From contig JAAYEN010000034.1 of NCBI GenBank assembly GCA_012728775.1, forward strand, positions 1 to 5,717: a stretch of 5,717 bases of DNA. Direction: 5' to 3'. A program made the position numbers and the translations under genes. The notes under the pieces are model-generated. The model saw nothing but the letters and a program-made list of their open reading frames with translations, searched no databases and had not been told where the DNA came from. This document shows positions 1 to 5,102 of this stretch, piece by piece. Origin of the DNA: Tissierellia bacterium. GTDB taxonomy: Bacteria; Bacillota_A; Clostridia; Tissierellales; Peptoniphilaceae. The first letter of the stretch is position 1. Every line of letters starts with the position of its first letter.

Positions 1-1196
1 AAATTATAAATAGGTTTTACACGCTTAAGAATTTTCACAGTGTCCTTTGTGTGTTTGATTATATCTTCCATAGGTTTATAAGCAAAAGGAGCTTCGTCGA
101 TTGTATCTTTACTAACAGAAGTCGTAAAGATACCCTTCATAGATTCCTCGTAGTCTTTTAAAGTTATATCTTCCTTCGCTTGATTTCTACTCATCAATCT
201 CCCTGCGCCGTGGGGTGCAGAATAATTCCAATCCTGATTTCCAAGTCCTTCGCAAATCAAAATTCCGTCTCTCATATTCATTGGAATGGTAAGAAGTTGG
301 CCTTTATAGGCAGCAACAGCACCTTTTCGAAGTATATGATTACCTTCATCTTCCAACTCTATATAGTTATGAATTGTGTCAAAGCCTTTAATTCTTTTGG
401 GATTTAAAAAATCTAAAATTACTTCTGCCATAACAGCTCGATTTTCTAATGCAAACTCTACGCATACGTTCATGTCATGCAGATATTCATAATACCACTT
501 GTCACTGTTTTTTAATGTCTCCAATCCTTTTGGAGCAATTGGATTTTCTTTTAGTTTTTTTAATTCATAAGCAATTTCATCTTCCCTACCTTGAGCCTTC
601 AGCATCTTTACAAGCTCTTCTGCACTGGTATTGAATTCGTTTTTTGAAAGAGATGCCGCTATCTTTTGATAATAATTGGCTACCTGTAAACCTAAATTTC
701 GAGAACCTGAATGAACTGTGAGAATGTACTCACCCTCATTTTCTTCTTTACCAATCTCTATATAATGATTGCCACCTCCCAGAGTTCCAATGGATTTTTT
801 TATTCTCGATTGATCTTTGATTTCATTTCTCATATATAATCTATCTAGATAACTCATCCGTCTTTCCTTATCATGGACTTTAAATCCTGATGGTATATTC
901 CTTCTAATATGGTCATCTAATGCTTTTAAATCAATTTTATGAGGTGTTTCAAATATTTCAGTCCTGATTCCACATCCTATATCGACACCCACTAAATTGG
1001 GGCATATTTCATCCTTAACCAACATTGTCGTACCTATCACACTACCTAATCCCGCATGATAATCAGGCATAAATCTCGGATTAGAATTTTTTGAAAAAGG
1101 CTGATCTAGCAAATCTTGAATTTGTTCTATTCCTGATTCTTCAAATTGGTCAGTAAAAACTATTCCTTCTGAATATTTTCCTTTTAGTTTAATCAT
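1..1196 (-). CDS. rtcB: RtcB-family RNA-splicing/repair ligase (3' end cut by window edge)
   Basis: The product is an RtcB-type RNA ligase, a cytoplasmic Mn2+/GTP-dependent enzyme that joins 2',3'-cyclic-phosphate or 3'-phosphate RNA ends to 5'-OH ends through a histidine-GMP intermediate. The frame runs open from ATG at 1196 to the left edge, giving 398 codons with no stop. The family is about 400-410 residues, so only a few C-terminal residues are missing. Visible motifs are DIGCG (Asp72 and Cys75, metal ligands), GGGNH (His144), HSGSR (His162), His276 in DTIHNY, and PHGAGR with His329 as the expected guanylylated histidine; all match the family in order and spacing. A GGGTGAT ribosome site lies 5 bases before the ATG. 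The gene follows the transporter terminator and seems to be transcribed alone. No rtcA or archease gene is visible nearby. Recognition is secure; the biological substrate (tRNA, rRNA or mRNA repair) is not shown. Confidence 0.95.
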   Translation of the reverse strand, partial: MIKLKGKYSEGIVFTDQFEESGIEQIQDLLDQPFSKNSNPRFMPDYHAGLGSVIGTTMLVKDEICPNLVGVDIGCGIRTEIFETPHKIDLKALDDHIRRNIPSGFKVHDKERRMSYLDRLYMRNEIKDQSRIKKSIGTLGGGNHYIEIGKEENEGEYILTVHSGSRNLGLQVANYYQKIAASLSKNEFNTSAEELVKMLKAQGREDEIAYELKKLKENPIAPKGLETLKNSDKWYYEYLHDMNVCVEFALENRAVMAEVILDFLNPKRIKGFDTIHNYIELEDEGNHILRKGAVAAYKGQLLTIPMNMRDGILICEGLGNQDWNYSAPHGAGRLMSRNQAKEDITLKDYEESMKGIFTTSVSKDTIDEAPFAYKPMEDIIKHTKDTVKILKRVKPIYN

Positions 1197-1213
1197 AATA
1201 TCACCCGATTAGA

Positions 1214-1222
1214 CTTATACCC
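1214..1222 (-). promoter_or_regulatory. Possible rtcB promoter -10 region
   Basis: In the 39 bases between the transporter terminator and the rtcB start, the minus strand carries TATAAG (1214-1219), five of six matches to a sigma-A -10 box. The 17-base spacing places the -35 position in the terminator's U-tract (TTTTTA, a poor match). The overlapping GGGTAT (1217-1222) also resembles a sigma-B-type -10 element, but no GTTT-like -35 is present. This is a weak assignment, based mainly on the need for a promoter after a terminator. Confidence 0.35.
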
Positions 1223-1235
1223 CATTGATGAATTA

Positions 1236-1274
1236 ATAAAAAATAGCAGGAATAGAATTGTCATCTAAACCTGC
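1236..1274 (-). terminator. Intrinsic terminator of the transporter gene
   Basis: Sixteen bases past the transporter stop, the minus strand forms GCAGG-TT-TAGA, a 7-base loop TGACAAT, then TCTA-TT-CCTGC. This is a 9-bp stem with a symmetrical TT/TT internal mismatch. It is followed directly by TATTTTTTATT. The U-tract lies on the minus strand side, so it ends transcription from the transporter before rtcB. Confidence 0.8.
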
Positions 1275-1289
1275 CATAAAATTATCTTA

Positions 1290-2546
1290 TTATTTTACAT
1301 ACTCAACTTTTTTCAAATCGTTATATACATCCTTGTCGAACTCGCCCAAATCGTGAGCCACTAACATAGCTATCAAAACGTCAATAGTAACATTCATTAT
1401 AGTTCTTAATGAACCAGCAAACCAGTCGATACCGATTAATATAGCAATGGCTTCGTAAGGAAGTCCAAGGGACTGGGCAAAGAATGTGTAGACTACAATA
1501 GAGCCACCTGGAACTACAATAGTTCCCATTACCATCATAATTGCAAGCATAATACCAGTTAATATTTCTGTCGTCGAAAGAACTGTGCCAGTAGCTTGAG
1601 CCATAAACATAATTGCAAGGACGTAACAAGCAACAGCACCAGAGCTATTCATCGTCATCGTTATAGGACCTGTGAAGTCTGTAACTCTTCTACTTACACC
1701 AAATTTCTCAACTGAATCTTCCATTTTTGTTGGCAAACATACTGCACTTGATGTGATTGTAAGAGCCATGATTGCCATCTTAGCAAATTTCTTCGGCATC
1801 TTAAATGGGCTAACACCTACTCTGAAAGCAGTAATTGGAAAATAAGCCAAGAACATAATTATATCTGCAACTAATAATGCCAATAAGAACTTAAGCATTG
1901 GAAGTATAACGCTAAATCCTGTAACACCAGCAACTGGTGCCAATAAAGCAAAAATTCCAATAGGTGCTAACTTCATAACCATACCAATGATTTCCATAAT
2001 AACGCCGTTTATGTCTTTAATAACTAATAGCAAATCATCTCTTCCTGATACTTTAATATATTTTCCCATAGCAACACCAAAAATTAACGAAAATACAATT
2101 GCTTGTACTGTAGAGCCAGAAGACATAGCCGCAAAAATATTTGTTGGTACAAAGTTAGTTAAAGTTTCTGTCACCGAAGCAGTCGCTAATTCACTGGTGC
2201 CTGTTGCTGTTCCACCGACGCCAATATCAATACCGACGCCAGGTTTGAAAACAAATGCCAATGCTAGTCCTAATGCCGCAGATAATACAGTGAAAATAAT
2301 TATATATCTAAAGGTAAGAAAACTCATACGGCCCGCTCCAGCTCCTTCGATATTTCCCACAGCTCCCATAACAGACGTCATAACTAATACGACAATTGAC
2401 ATCTGTATCAATCTTAACCAAATCGTTCCAATAAATTCTATATTTTTTGACCAAGGTCCTACTAGAGATCCAAATATCAATGCAGCAACTGTGGCCACAA
2501 TAATTTGCGTCGTTATTGAGATAGGTTTCTTTTCTTTGATTGTCAT
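1290..2546 (-). CDS. Dicarboxylate/amino acid:cation symporter (DAACS) family transporter
   Basis: This 418-residue membrane protein belongs to the GltP/DctA/SstT (glutamate transporter fold) family, which imports amino acids or dicarboxylates with Na+ or H+. Hydrophobic segments run through most of the protein. Family landmarks include the HP1 serine loop (TSSAVCLPT, 265-273), the TM7 stretch MNSSGAV (299-305), the HP2 tip VVPGGS (344-349), and TM8 with Asp374, Arg381, Asn385 and Asp389. Compared with archaeal GltPh, the TM7 NMDGT motif reads NSSGA, so the Na+-ligand Asp is Ser302. The TM8 Asp that holds the substrate amino group is Gly378. Arg381, which binds a side-chain carboxylate, is kept. 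This argues against a typical glutamate/aspartate carrier and favours a substrate lacking the amino group, such as a dicarboxylate, but that is inference. The start is supported by AGGAGGA seven bases upstream. The gene is a single unit with its own terminator. Substrate is unknown. Confidence 0.9.
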   Translation of the reverse strand: MTIKEKKPISITTQIIVATVAALIFGSLVGPWSKNIEFIGTIWLRLIQMSIVVLVMTSVMGAVGNIEGAGAGRMSFLTFRYIIIFTVLSAALGLALAFVFKPGVGIDIGVGGTATGTSELATASVTETLTNFVPTNIFAAMSSGSTVQAIVFSLIFGVAMGKYIKVSGRDDLLLVIKDINGVIMEIIGMVMKLAPIGIFALLAPVAGVTGFSVILPMLKFLLALLVADIIMFLAYFPITAFRVGVSPFKMPKKFAKMAIMALTITSSAVCLPTKMEDSVEKFGVSRRVTDFTGPITMTMNSSGAVACYVLAIMFMAQATGTVLSTTEILTGIMLAIMMVMGTIVVPGGSIVVYTFFAQSLGLPYEAIAILIGIDWFAGSLRTIMNVTIDVLIAMLVAHDLGEFDKDVYNDLKKVEYVK

Positions 2547-2553
2547 AACTTAT

Positions 2554-2657
2554 TCCTCCTAATTTTTATGTATATATTTCTTCCTGTTTATATGATAATC
2601 GTTTTCCCATCTTGAATCTTTATTCAATTTATACATATTTATTAGCAAATTTGTGCA
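2554..2657 (-). promoter_or_regulatory. Leader and candidate promoter of the transporter gene, with a palindrome
   Basis: The gene-free stretch between the ridA terminator and the transporter holds, on the minus strand, a possible sigma-A promoter: TGCACA (2652-2657), an 18-base spacer, then TATAAA (2628-2633). Immediately after the -10 lies the inverted repeat TTGAAT-AAAG-ATTCAA (2612-2627), where transcription would start, a normal place for a repressor to bind. A leader of about 75 bases follows, ending in the ribosome site AGGAGGA (2554-2560). No known riboswitch fold is recognised in this leader. The promoter is plausible rather than strong, because the -35 is only four of six. Confidence 0.4.
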
Positions 2658-2700
2658 TATCGTATAAATTTTTTCTAATGTTATAAATTCTTTTAACGAC

Positions 2701-2732
2701 AAATAAAAAGATGCTCTAAAACTAGAACATCT
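2701..2732 (-). terminator. Intrinsic terminator of ridA
   Basis: Six bases beyond the ridA TAG stop, the minus strand folds into a 10-bp hairpin, AGATGTTCTA / TAGAGCATCT with one T-G wobble and a GTTT loop (2709-2732). It is followed by TTTTATTT. This is a textbook intrinsic terminator and separates ridA from the transporter gene. Confidence 0.88.
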
Positions 2733-2738
2733 AAAATT

Positions 2739-3119
2739 CTATTTGAATTTTTTTGCAACTACTTCTATTTCTACATCCGCTCCTAAAGGAAGCTCCAACA
2801 CAGCGACACAAGTCCTAGCTGGATATGGAGCAGAAAATCTTTCTTGATACACTTCATTCATTTCGTTAAAATGCTCCATACTGGTTAGAAATACATTGAC
2901 CTTTACTACATCGTCAGGAGTTAAGTTTGCTTCTTTTAAAATATCAAAAAGTAAATTAAAGCATTCGTGGGTTTGATCTGTTATAGACTCGGCAAACTTC
3001 CCTTCTCCATTTGCATTTCTTGCAGTTTGTCCTGACACATAGACGAAATCTCCTGCATCCACAGCGTGGGAATATGGTCCCGATACTGAAGCTAAATCTG
3101 TAGTATATATTTTTCTCAT
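2739..3119 (-). CDS. ridA: RidA family enamine/imine deaminase
   Basis: This 126-residue protein is a RidA (YjgF/YER057c/UK114) family member. Such proteins are small cytoplasmic trimers that hydrolyse reactive enamine/imine intermediates, for example 2-aminoacrylate released by PLP-dependent serine/threonine dehydratases. Landmarks are GPYSHAV (14-20), VYVSGQ (26-31), and the active-site block PARTCVAV with Arg102 and Cys104, followed by LPLGADVEIEVVA with Glu117 and Glu119. The arginine, cysteine and glutamate correspond to the conserved set of E. coli RidA. Length is normal for the family. The frame extends 32 codons further upstream to an ATG at 3215, but those codons encode an isoleucine-rich stretch lying across the promoter palindrome and the preceding terminator. 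The start at 3119 has GAGGTGA eight bases before it and begins with the usual RidA N-terminus. The gene is monocistronic and stops with TAG. Arg102 suggests the deaminase-active class. Confidence 0.95.
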   Translation of the reverse strand: MRKIYTTDLASVSGPYSHAVDAGDFVYVSGQTARNANGEGKFAESITDQTHECFNLLFDILKEANLTPDDVVKVNVFLTSMEHFNEMNEVYQERFSAPYPARTCVAVLELPLGADVEIEVVAKKFK

Positions 3120-3127
3120 AGCAATTA

Positions 3128-3134
3128 TCACCTC
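3128..3134 (-). promoter_or_regulatory. Ribosome binding site that fixes the ridA start
   Basis: The minus strand reads GAGGTGA here, eight bases before ATG 3119. No comparable site precedes the in-frame ATG at 3215, which instead lies within the terminator hairpin of the gene upstream. The short start is therefore preferred. Confidence 0.85.
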
Positions 3135-3140
3135 ATTTTT

Positions 3141-3176
3141 TATAATTATACATTCTATTTTATAAAATAGAATGTA
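3141..3176 (-). promoter_or_regulatory. ridA promoter overlapped by a perfect 28-bp palindrome (candidate operator)
   Basis: Bases 3149-3176 are an exact inverted repeat of half-site TACATTCTATTTTA with no spacer. On the minus strand a consensus -10 TATAAT occupies 3145-3150, sharing two bases with the palindrome. The matching -35 (ATTCTA with a 17-base or TTCTAT with a 16-base spacer) lies inside the palindrome's far arm. An alternative -10, TATAAA (3159-3164) with TTGGTC (3183-3188), would also be covered. A protein dimer bound here would block polymerase, so a repressor operator is the simplest reading. No U-tract follows on either strand, so it is not a terminator. I do not recognise the regulator. 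Confidence 0.65.
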
Positions 3177-3186
3177 CAAAATGACC

Positions 3187-3221
3187 AAATACAAAAAGTG
3201 GATGACAATTGCCATCCACTT
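3187..3221 (-). terminator. Intrinsic terminator of the CsbD-family gene
   Basis: Eight bases after the TAA stop, the minus strand forms a 9-bp perfect stem AAGTGGATG / CATCCACTT (3196-3221). Its 8-base loop GCAATTGT is itself self-complementary and can extend the stem. The stem is followed by TTTGTATTT, which joins the final TT of the stem into a U-rich run. This is a strong intrinsic terminator upstream of the ridA promoter. Confidence 0.88.
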
Positions 3222-3229
3222 AGTTTTAT

Positions 3230-3538
3230 TTACTTAAAGATTTTATCAATTTTTTCAGATGTTTTATCTACAACTTTGTCAATTTTTTCAGATGTTTCAT
3301 CCATAGCTTTGTCTAGCTTGCCATCTTCTTCTGTCAAAGTTTTATACATCTTTTCTACTTTTTTAAACTGCTCTTTTGCTTCTTCTTCTGCCCATCCGTA
3401 TTGTTTTTGTAAGTAGCCTTGAAATTGTTTTATATCTCCTTTGGCTTCTACATCAGGCTCATCAGTAAGTTTTCCCCACTCGCTTTCGATTTTACCTTTA
3501 AACATTTCCCAGTTTCCTTCAATAATGTTTTTATTCAT
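3230..3538 (-). CDS. CsbD-family stress protein with C-terminal 11-residue repeats
   Basis: This 102-residue, highly charged protein carries a CsbD-like domain at residues 1-60, opening with the family hallmark NIIEGNWEMFKGKI and then WGKLTD. It continues to GYLQKQYGW, where most short family members end at about 60-70 residues. CsbD in Bacillus is a general stress protein of unknown biochemical role. Here a helical tail follows, made of three 11-residue units: TEEDGKLDKAM (69-79), DETSEKIDKVV (80-90) and DKTSEKIDKIF (91-101). There is no signal peptide or membrane segment, so a cytoplasmic protein is expected. The start is set by GGGAG seven bases before ATG 3538. A GGGTAT motif upstream could mean stress-sigma control, and a strong terminator follows. 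The family call is firm for the N-terminal part; the tail's role is unknown, though such repeats suit an amphipathic or coiled-coil helix. Confidence 0.88.
   Translation of the reverse strand: MNKNIIEGNWEMFKGKIESEWGKLTDEPDVEAKGDIKQFQGYLQKQYGWAEEEAKEQFKKVEKMYKTLTEEDGKLDKAMDETSEKIDKVVDKTSEKIDKIFK
3246..3297 (-). repeat. 33-bp period tandem repeat inside the CsbD-family gene
   Basis: Two copies of an identical 19-base block (3246-3264 and 3279-3297) lie 33 bases apart, exactly 11 codons. They encode the shared TSEKIDK core of the last two 11-residue units. The DNA identity suggests a fairly recent in-frame duplication. A third, diverged unit upstream at residues 69-79 is recognisable only at the protein level. 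Confidence 0.85.
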
Positions 3539-3586
3539 AATATCGCTCCCTTTGTTAGAAATTGCTATAAAATATCTATTTATTTA

Positions 3587-3613
3587 ATACCCAGAAAAAC
3601 AAAATAATAATAC
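3587..3613 (-). promoter_or_regulatory. Candidate sigma-B-like promoter of the CsbD-family gene
   Basis: The minus strand carries GTATTA (3608-3613), a 15-base spacer and GGGTAT (3587-3592). The sigma-B consensus is GTTTAA, 12-15 bases, GGGTAT, so the -10 is perfect and the -35 is four of six. CsbD of Bacillus subtilis is under sigma-B control, which fits. However, many anaerobic Firmicutes lack sigma-B, and a sigma-A promoter in this AT-rich stretch cannot be excluded. Confidence 0.35.
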
Positions 3614-3626
3614 CATCTGTATAATT
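3593..3626 (-). terminator. Weak possible terminator of the TIM-barrel gene
   Basis: Just after the TAA stop, the minus strand can form AATTATAC / GTATTATT around an AGATG loop (3606-3626), an 8-position stem with one T-T mismatch. A U-rich run, ATTTTGTTTTT, follows nearby. The stem has only one G-C pair, so it is much weaker than the other terminators here and some read-through into the CsbD-family gene is possible. Confidence 0.4.
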
Positions 3627-3628
3627 AA

Positions 3629-4582
3629 TTATTTTCTTAATATTTTCATCTGTTCGTATAGCTTTTCCTCTTTGTCATTTCTATTTGTCGAACTAAATTC
3701 TAGAACCAGATATTCTGGAGAAATTTTTTCTATAACTTTATTTGCCAAGGGAGACTTGACTATATTGTGCTGGTCTATTTCAGAGACATAGTGATAGATT
3801 TCTTCGAATCTTTTATAAAAGTCCTCTGATAGTTTAGGCGGATTGTTTTTATACATTTGTCTGAATTCTCCACCAAGGGAAGTGTGAAGATGAATTCCTT
3901 TGAAATATTCTTTTAAGCTTTCAAATTTGTCCATTATCCTATCTATATACTTCCACCCTTCATCTTCAGTTTTTATAGATTCATTTGTATTCATAAGATG
4001 ACCTATATCCAGCATAAAGCCTACTTTATCGTGATTGATAGATTCTAACAAGTGTTTTGCTAAACTCACATCATTAAACTGGAGTCCAGGAAAGTATAAA
4101 TTTTCAAAAAGTAGCAATTTGTCAAAGTTTGAATTTTCTAAAATTTTATTTACAAGTTTTATAGAGCTTTCTATAACTTCTATATCTGAATAATGGTAGT
4201 CTTGAGCTAAATAATCTACATTGCGAATATCAGCTACATGAAATACAGCATATTCTGAATTAGAATTTGCATATTCTAAGTCTGGTAAAAAATACTTATA
4301 TAAATCTTCTGGTTCATATTGATAAAATTTTTTTGCAGTTTTTAAGTCTCCAAACTCTTCTATAACACGTTTTTCATCTCCTTTATAATAATCTATCCAA
4401 AAATTAAAAAATGGAAGATGAACGCCAATTACTTTTTCTGACTTTACTACTTCACTGCCACCACATCTGACAATTTCTAGACCGTCCAAATTTGAATTAT
4501 TCATAAATATTTCTAATTCATCATTAGAACTATATTCTAAATCTGCATTAGGTCCATCTATAAAACTTAATAAAATTTTCAT
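3629..4582 (-). CDS. Sugar phosphate isomerase/epimerase-like TIM-barrel protein (xylose isomerase/AP endonuclease 2 superfamily)
   Basis: This 317-residue protein shows the strand-end motifs of the xylose-isomerase-like TIM barrel: LEIVRC (35-40), GVHLPFF (53-59), AVFHVAD (112-118), LLLFENL (156-162), GFMLDIGHLMN (188-198), KGIHLHTS (228-235) and YLVLEFS (291-297). Candidate metal or catalytic residues are His55, His115, Glu160, Asp192, His195, His231/His233 and Glu295, the usual Glu-Asp-His-Glu pattern of metal-dependent isomerases, epimerases and endonuclease-IV relatives. No specific substrate can be named. No DNA-binding features of endonuclease IV are recognised. No signal peptide is seen, so it should be cytoplasmic. 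It starts at ATG 4582 with GGAGT six bases upstream, only 27 bases after the stop of the GNAT gene, so the two are probably co-transcribed. It could be a sugar or inositol-type isomerase, or a divergent member with another role. Confidence 0.75.
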   Translation of the reverse strand: MKILLSFIDGPNADLEYSSNDELEIFMNNSNLDGLEIVRCGGSEVVKSEKVIGVHLPFFNFWIDYYKGDEKRVIEEFGDLKTAKKFYQYEPEDLYKYFLPDLEYANSNSEYAVFHVADIRNVDYLAQDYHYSDIEVIESSIKLVNKILENSNFDKLLLFENLYFPGLQFNDVSLAKHLLESINHDKVGFMLDIGHLMNTNESIKTEDEGWKYIDRIMDKFESLKEYFKGIHLHTSLGGEFRQMYKNNPPKLSEDFYKRFEEIYHYVSEIDQHNIVKSPLANKVIEKISPEYLVLEFSSTNRNDKEEKLYEQMKILRK

Positions 4583-4609
4583 AAAACTACTCCAATATTT
4601 ACTCTCCTA

Positions 4610-5020
4610 TTATACTCCTGATTGACTCTCATAATTTCTAATTATCATAGCATTGGATTTTCTCATGCCCATCTTTTCATAAAAATGAACTAATTCTGAA
4701 TCGCAAATTATATCTATCATATAGAAGTCTTTAAATTCTTCCATAGCCATTTTAGCTAATTTATTTCCAATTCCTTGTCCTTTATAATCATTTATTACTT
4801 CTAGAAAAGGGATATAGGCTGTTAAAACTCCATCACTGATAATATTAATAAAGCCAATGATTTCATTGGTACTCTCATCTATAGCTACAATAGATTTGAA
4901 ACTATTTGATAATATTTTTCTATGAGTTTTCTTATCAGGAGGATTTAGCCATCCGTCAAAAAATCCATCAGCTATACTAACATCCTTTAGTTCGTCCGAA
5001 TACATCTTATATATAATCAT
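4610..5020 (-). CDS. GNAT family N-acetyltransferase
   Basis: This 136-residue protein has a GNAT fold, which transfers an acetyl group from acetyl-CoA to an amine. The core acetyl-CoA-binding motif A is YKGQGIGNKLAKMA (79-92), matching the Q/R-x-x-G-x-G/A pattern with Lys at the first position. It is preceded by the strands IVAIDES and EIIGFINI (44-60). The C-terminal HFYEKMGM (112-119) is the usual motif B tail, where Tyr114 often acts as general acid. The substrate cannot be predicted; no aminoglycoside or ribosomal-protein subgroup is recognisable. The start ATG 5020 is fixed by a perfect AAGGAGGT four bases upstream; the in-frame ATG at 5005 has no such site. The gene leads the probable two-gene unit with the TIM-barrel gene. 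The upstream hairpin with U-tract nearly touches its ribosome site, leaving little room for a promoter downstream of it. Confidence 0.85.
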   Translation of the reverse strand: MIIYKMYSDELKDVSIADGFFDGWLNPPDKKTHRKILSNSFKSIVAIDESTNEIIGFINIISDGVLTAYIPFLEVINDYKGQGIGNKLAKMAMEEFKDFYMIDIICDSELVHFYEKMGMRKSNAMIIRNYESQSGV

Positions 5021-5024
5021 AACT

Positions 5025-5032
5025 ACCTCCTT
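5025..5032 (-). promoter_or_regulatory. Strong ribosome binding site of the GNAT gene
   Basis: The minus strand reads AAGGAGGT, fully complementary to the 16S anti-Shine-Dalgarno core, four bases before ATG 5020. It begins almost at the end of the U-tract of the upstream hairpin. Confidence 0.85.
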
Positions 5033-5033
5033 G

Positions 5034-5073
5034 AAATTAAAAATAGTAGTTGATAAAAAGGTTTACCAACTAC
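5034..5073 (-). terminator. Strong hairpin with U-tract between the cyclase-family and GNAT genes
   Basis: The minus strand folds GTAGTTGGTAAA / TTTATCAACTAC (5046-5073), 12 bp with one G-T wobble and a CCTT loop. It is followed by TATTTTTAATTT. By form it is an intrinsic terminator for the cyclase-family gene, whose stop is 25 bases upstream of it. Its U-tract ends one or two bases before the GNAT ribosome site, so it could also be a leader hairpin for that gene. Confidence 0.8.
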
Positions 5074-5075
5074 AT

Positions 5076-5102
5076 ACTATATTCCCTAATTTAATAAATC
5101 AA
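5076..5102 (-). promoter_or_regulatory. Possible promoter for the GNAT/TIM-barrel unit
   Basis: On the minus strand TTGATT (5097-5102) overlaps the cyclase stop codon, and after 15 bases TATAGT (5076-5081) gives five of six -10 matches. Transcription would begin about where the hairpin begins, so the message would start with a stable stem-loop. The spacer is short, so this is tentative. Confidence 0.3.

Noticed and set aside
180..634. Two plus-strand open frames of 75 and 61 codons
   Set aside because: Both are antisense to rtcB, which is intact and conserved through this region.
1381..1629. Minus-strand open frame of 82 codons rich in Tyr, Cys and Trp
   Set aside because: It is an out-of-frame reading inside the transporter gene, with no ribosome site.
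1987..2562. Plus-strand open frame of 191 codons
   Set aside because: It lies antisense to the transporter gene, whose family is certain, and its composition is that of a reverse-frame shadow with no recognisable domain.
3149..3176. The 28-bp palindrome considered as a second terminator for the CsbD-family gene
   Set aside because: The stem is almost entirely A-T, no U-tract follows on either strand, and a strong terminator already sits just upstream at 3187-3221.
3120..3215. A longer RidA start at 3215 adding 32 hydrophobic residues, like a signal or membrane segment
   Set aside because: Those codons run through the perfect palindrome, the candidate promoter and the csbD terminator hairpin. 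The start at 3119 has a good ribosome site and gives the normal family length.
3246..3297. Short direct repeats considered as a CRISPR-like or mobile element signature
   Set aside because: There are only two 19-base copies, their spacing is exactly 11 codons, and they sit in frame in a coding tail, so they are protein repeats.
3198..3607. Two short plus-strand open frames opposite the CsbD-family gene
   Set aside because: They mirror the CsbD coding repeat and terminator. The serine-rich repeat in the first is simply the complement of the 11-residue repeats.
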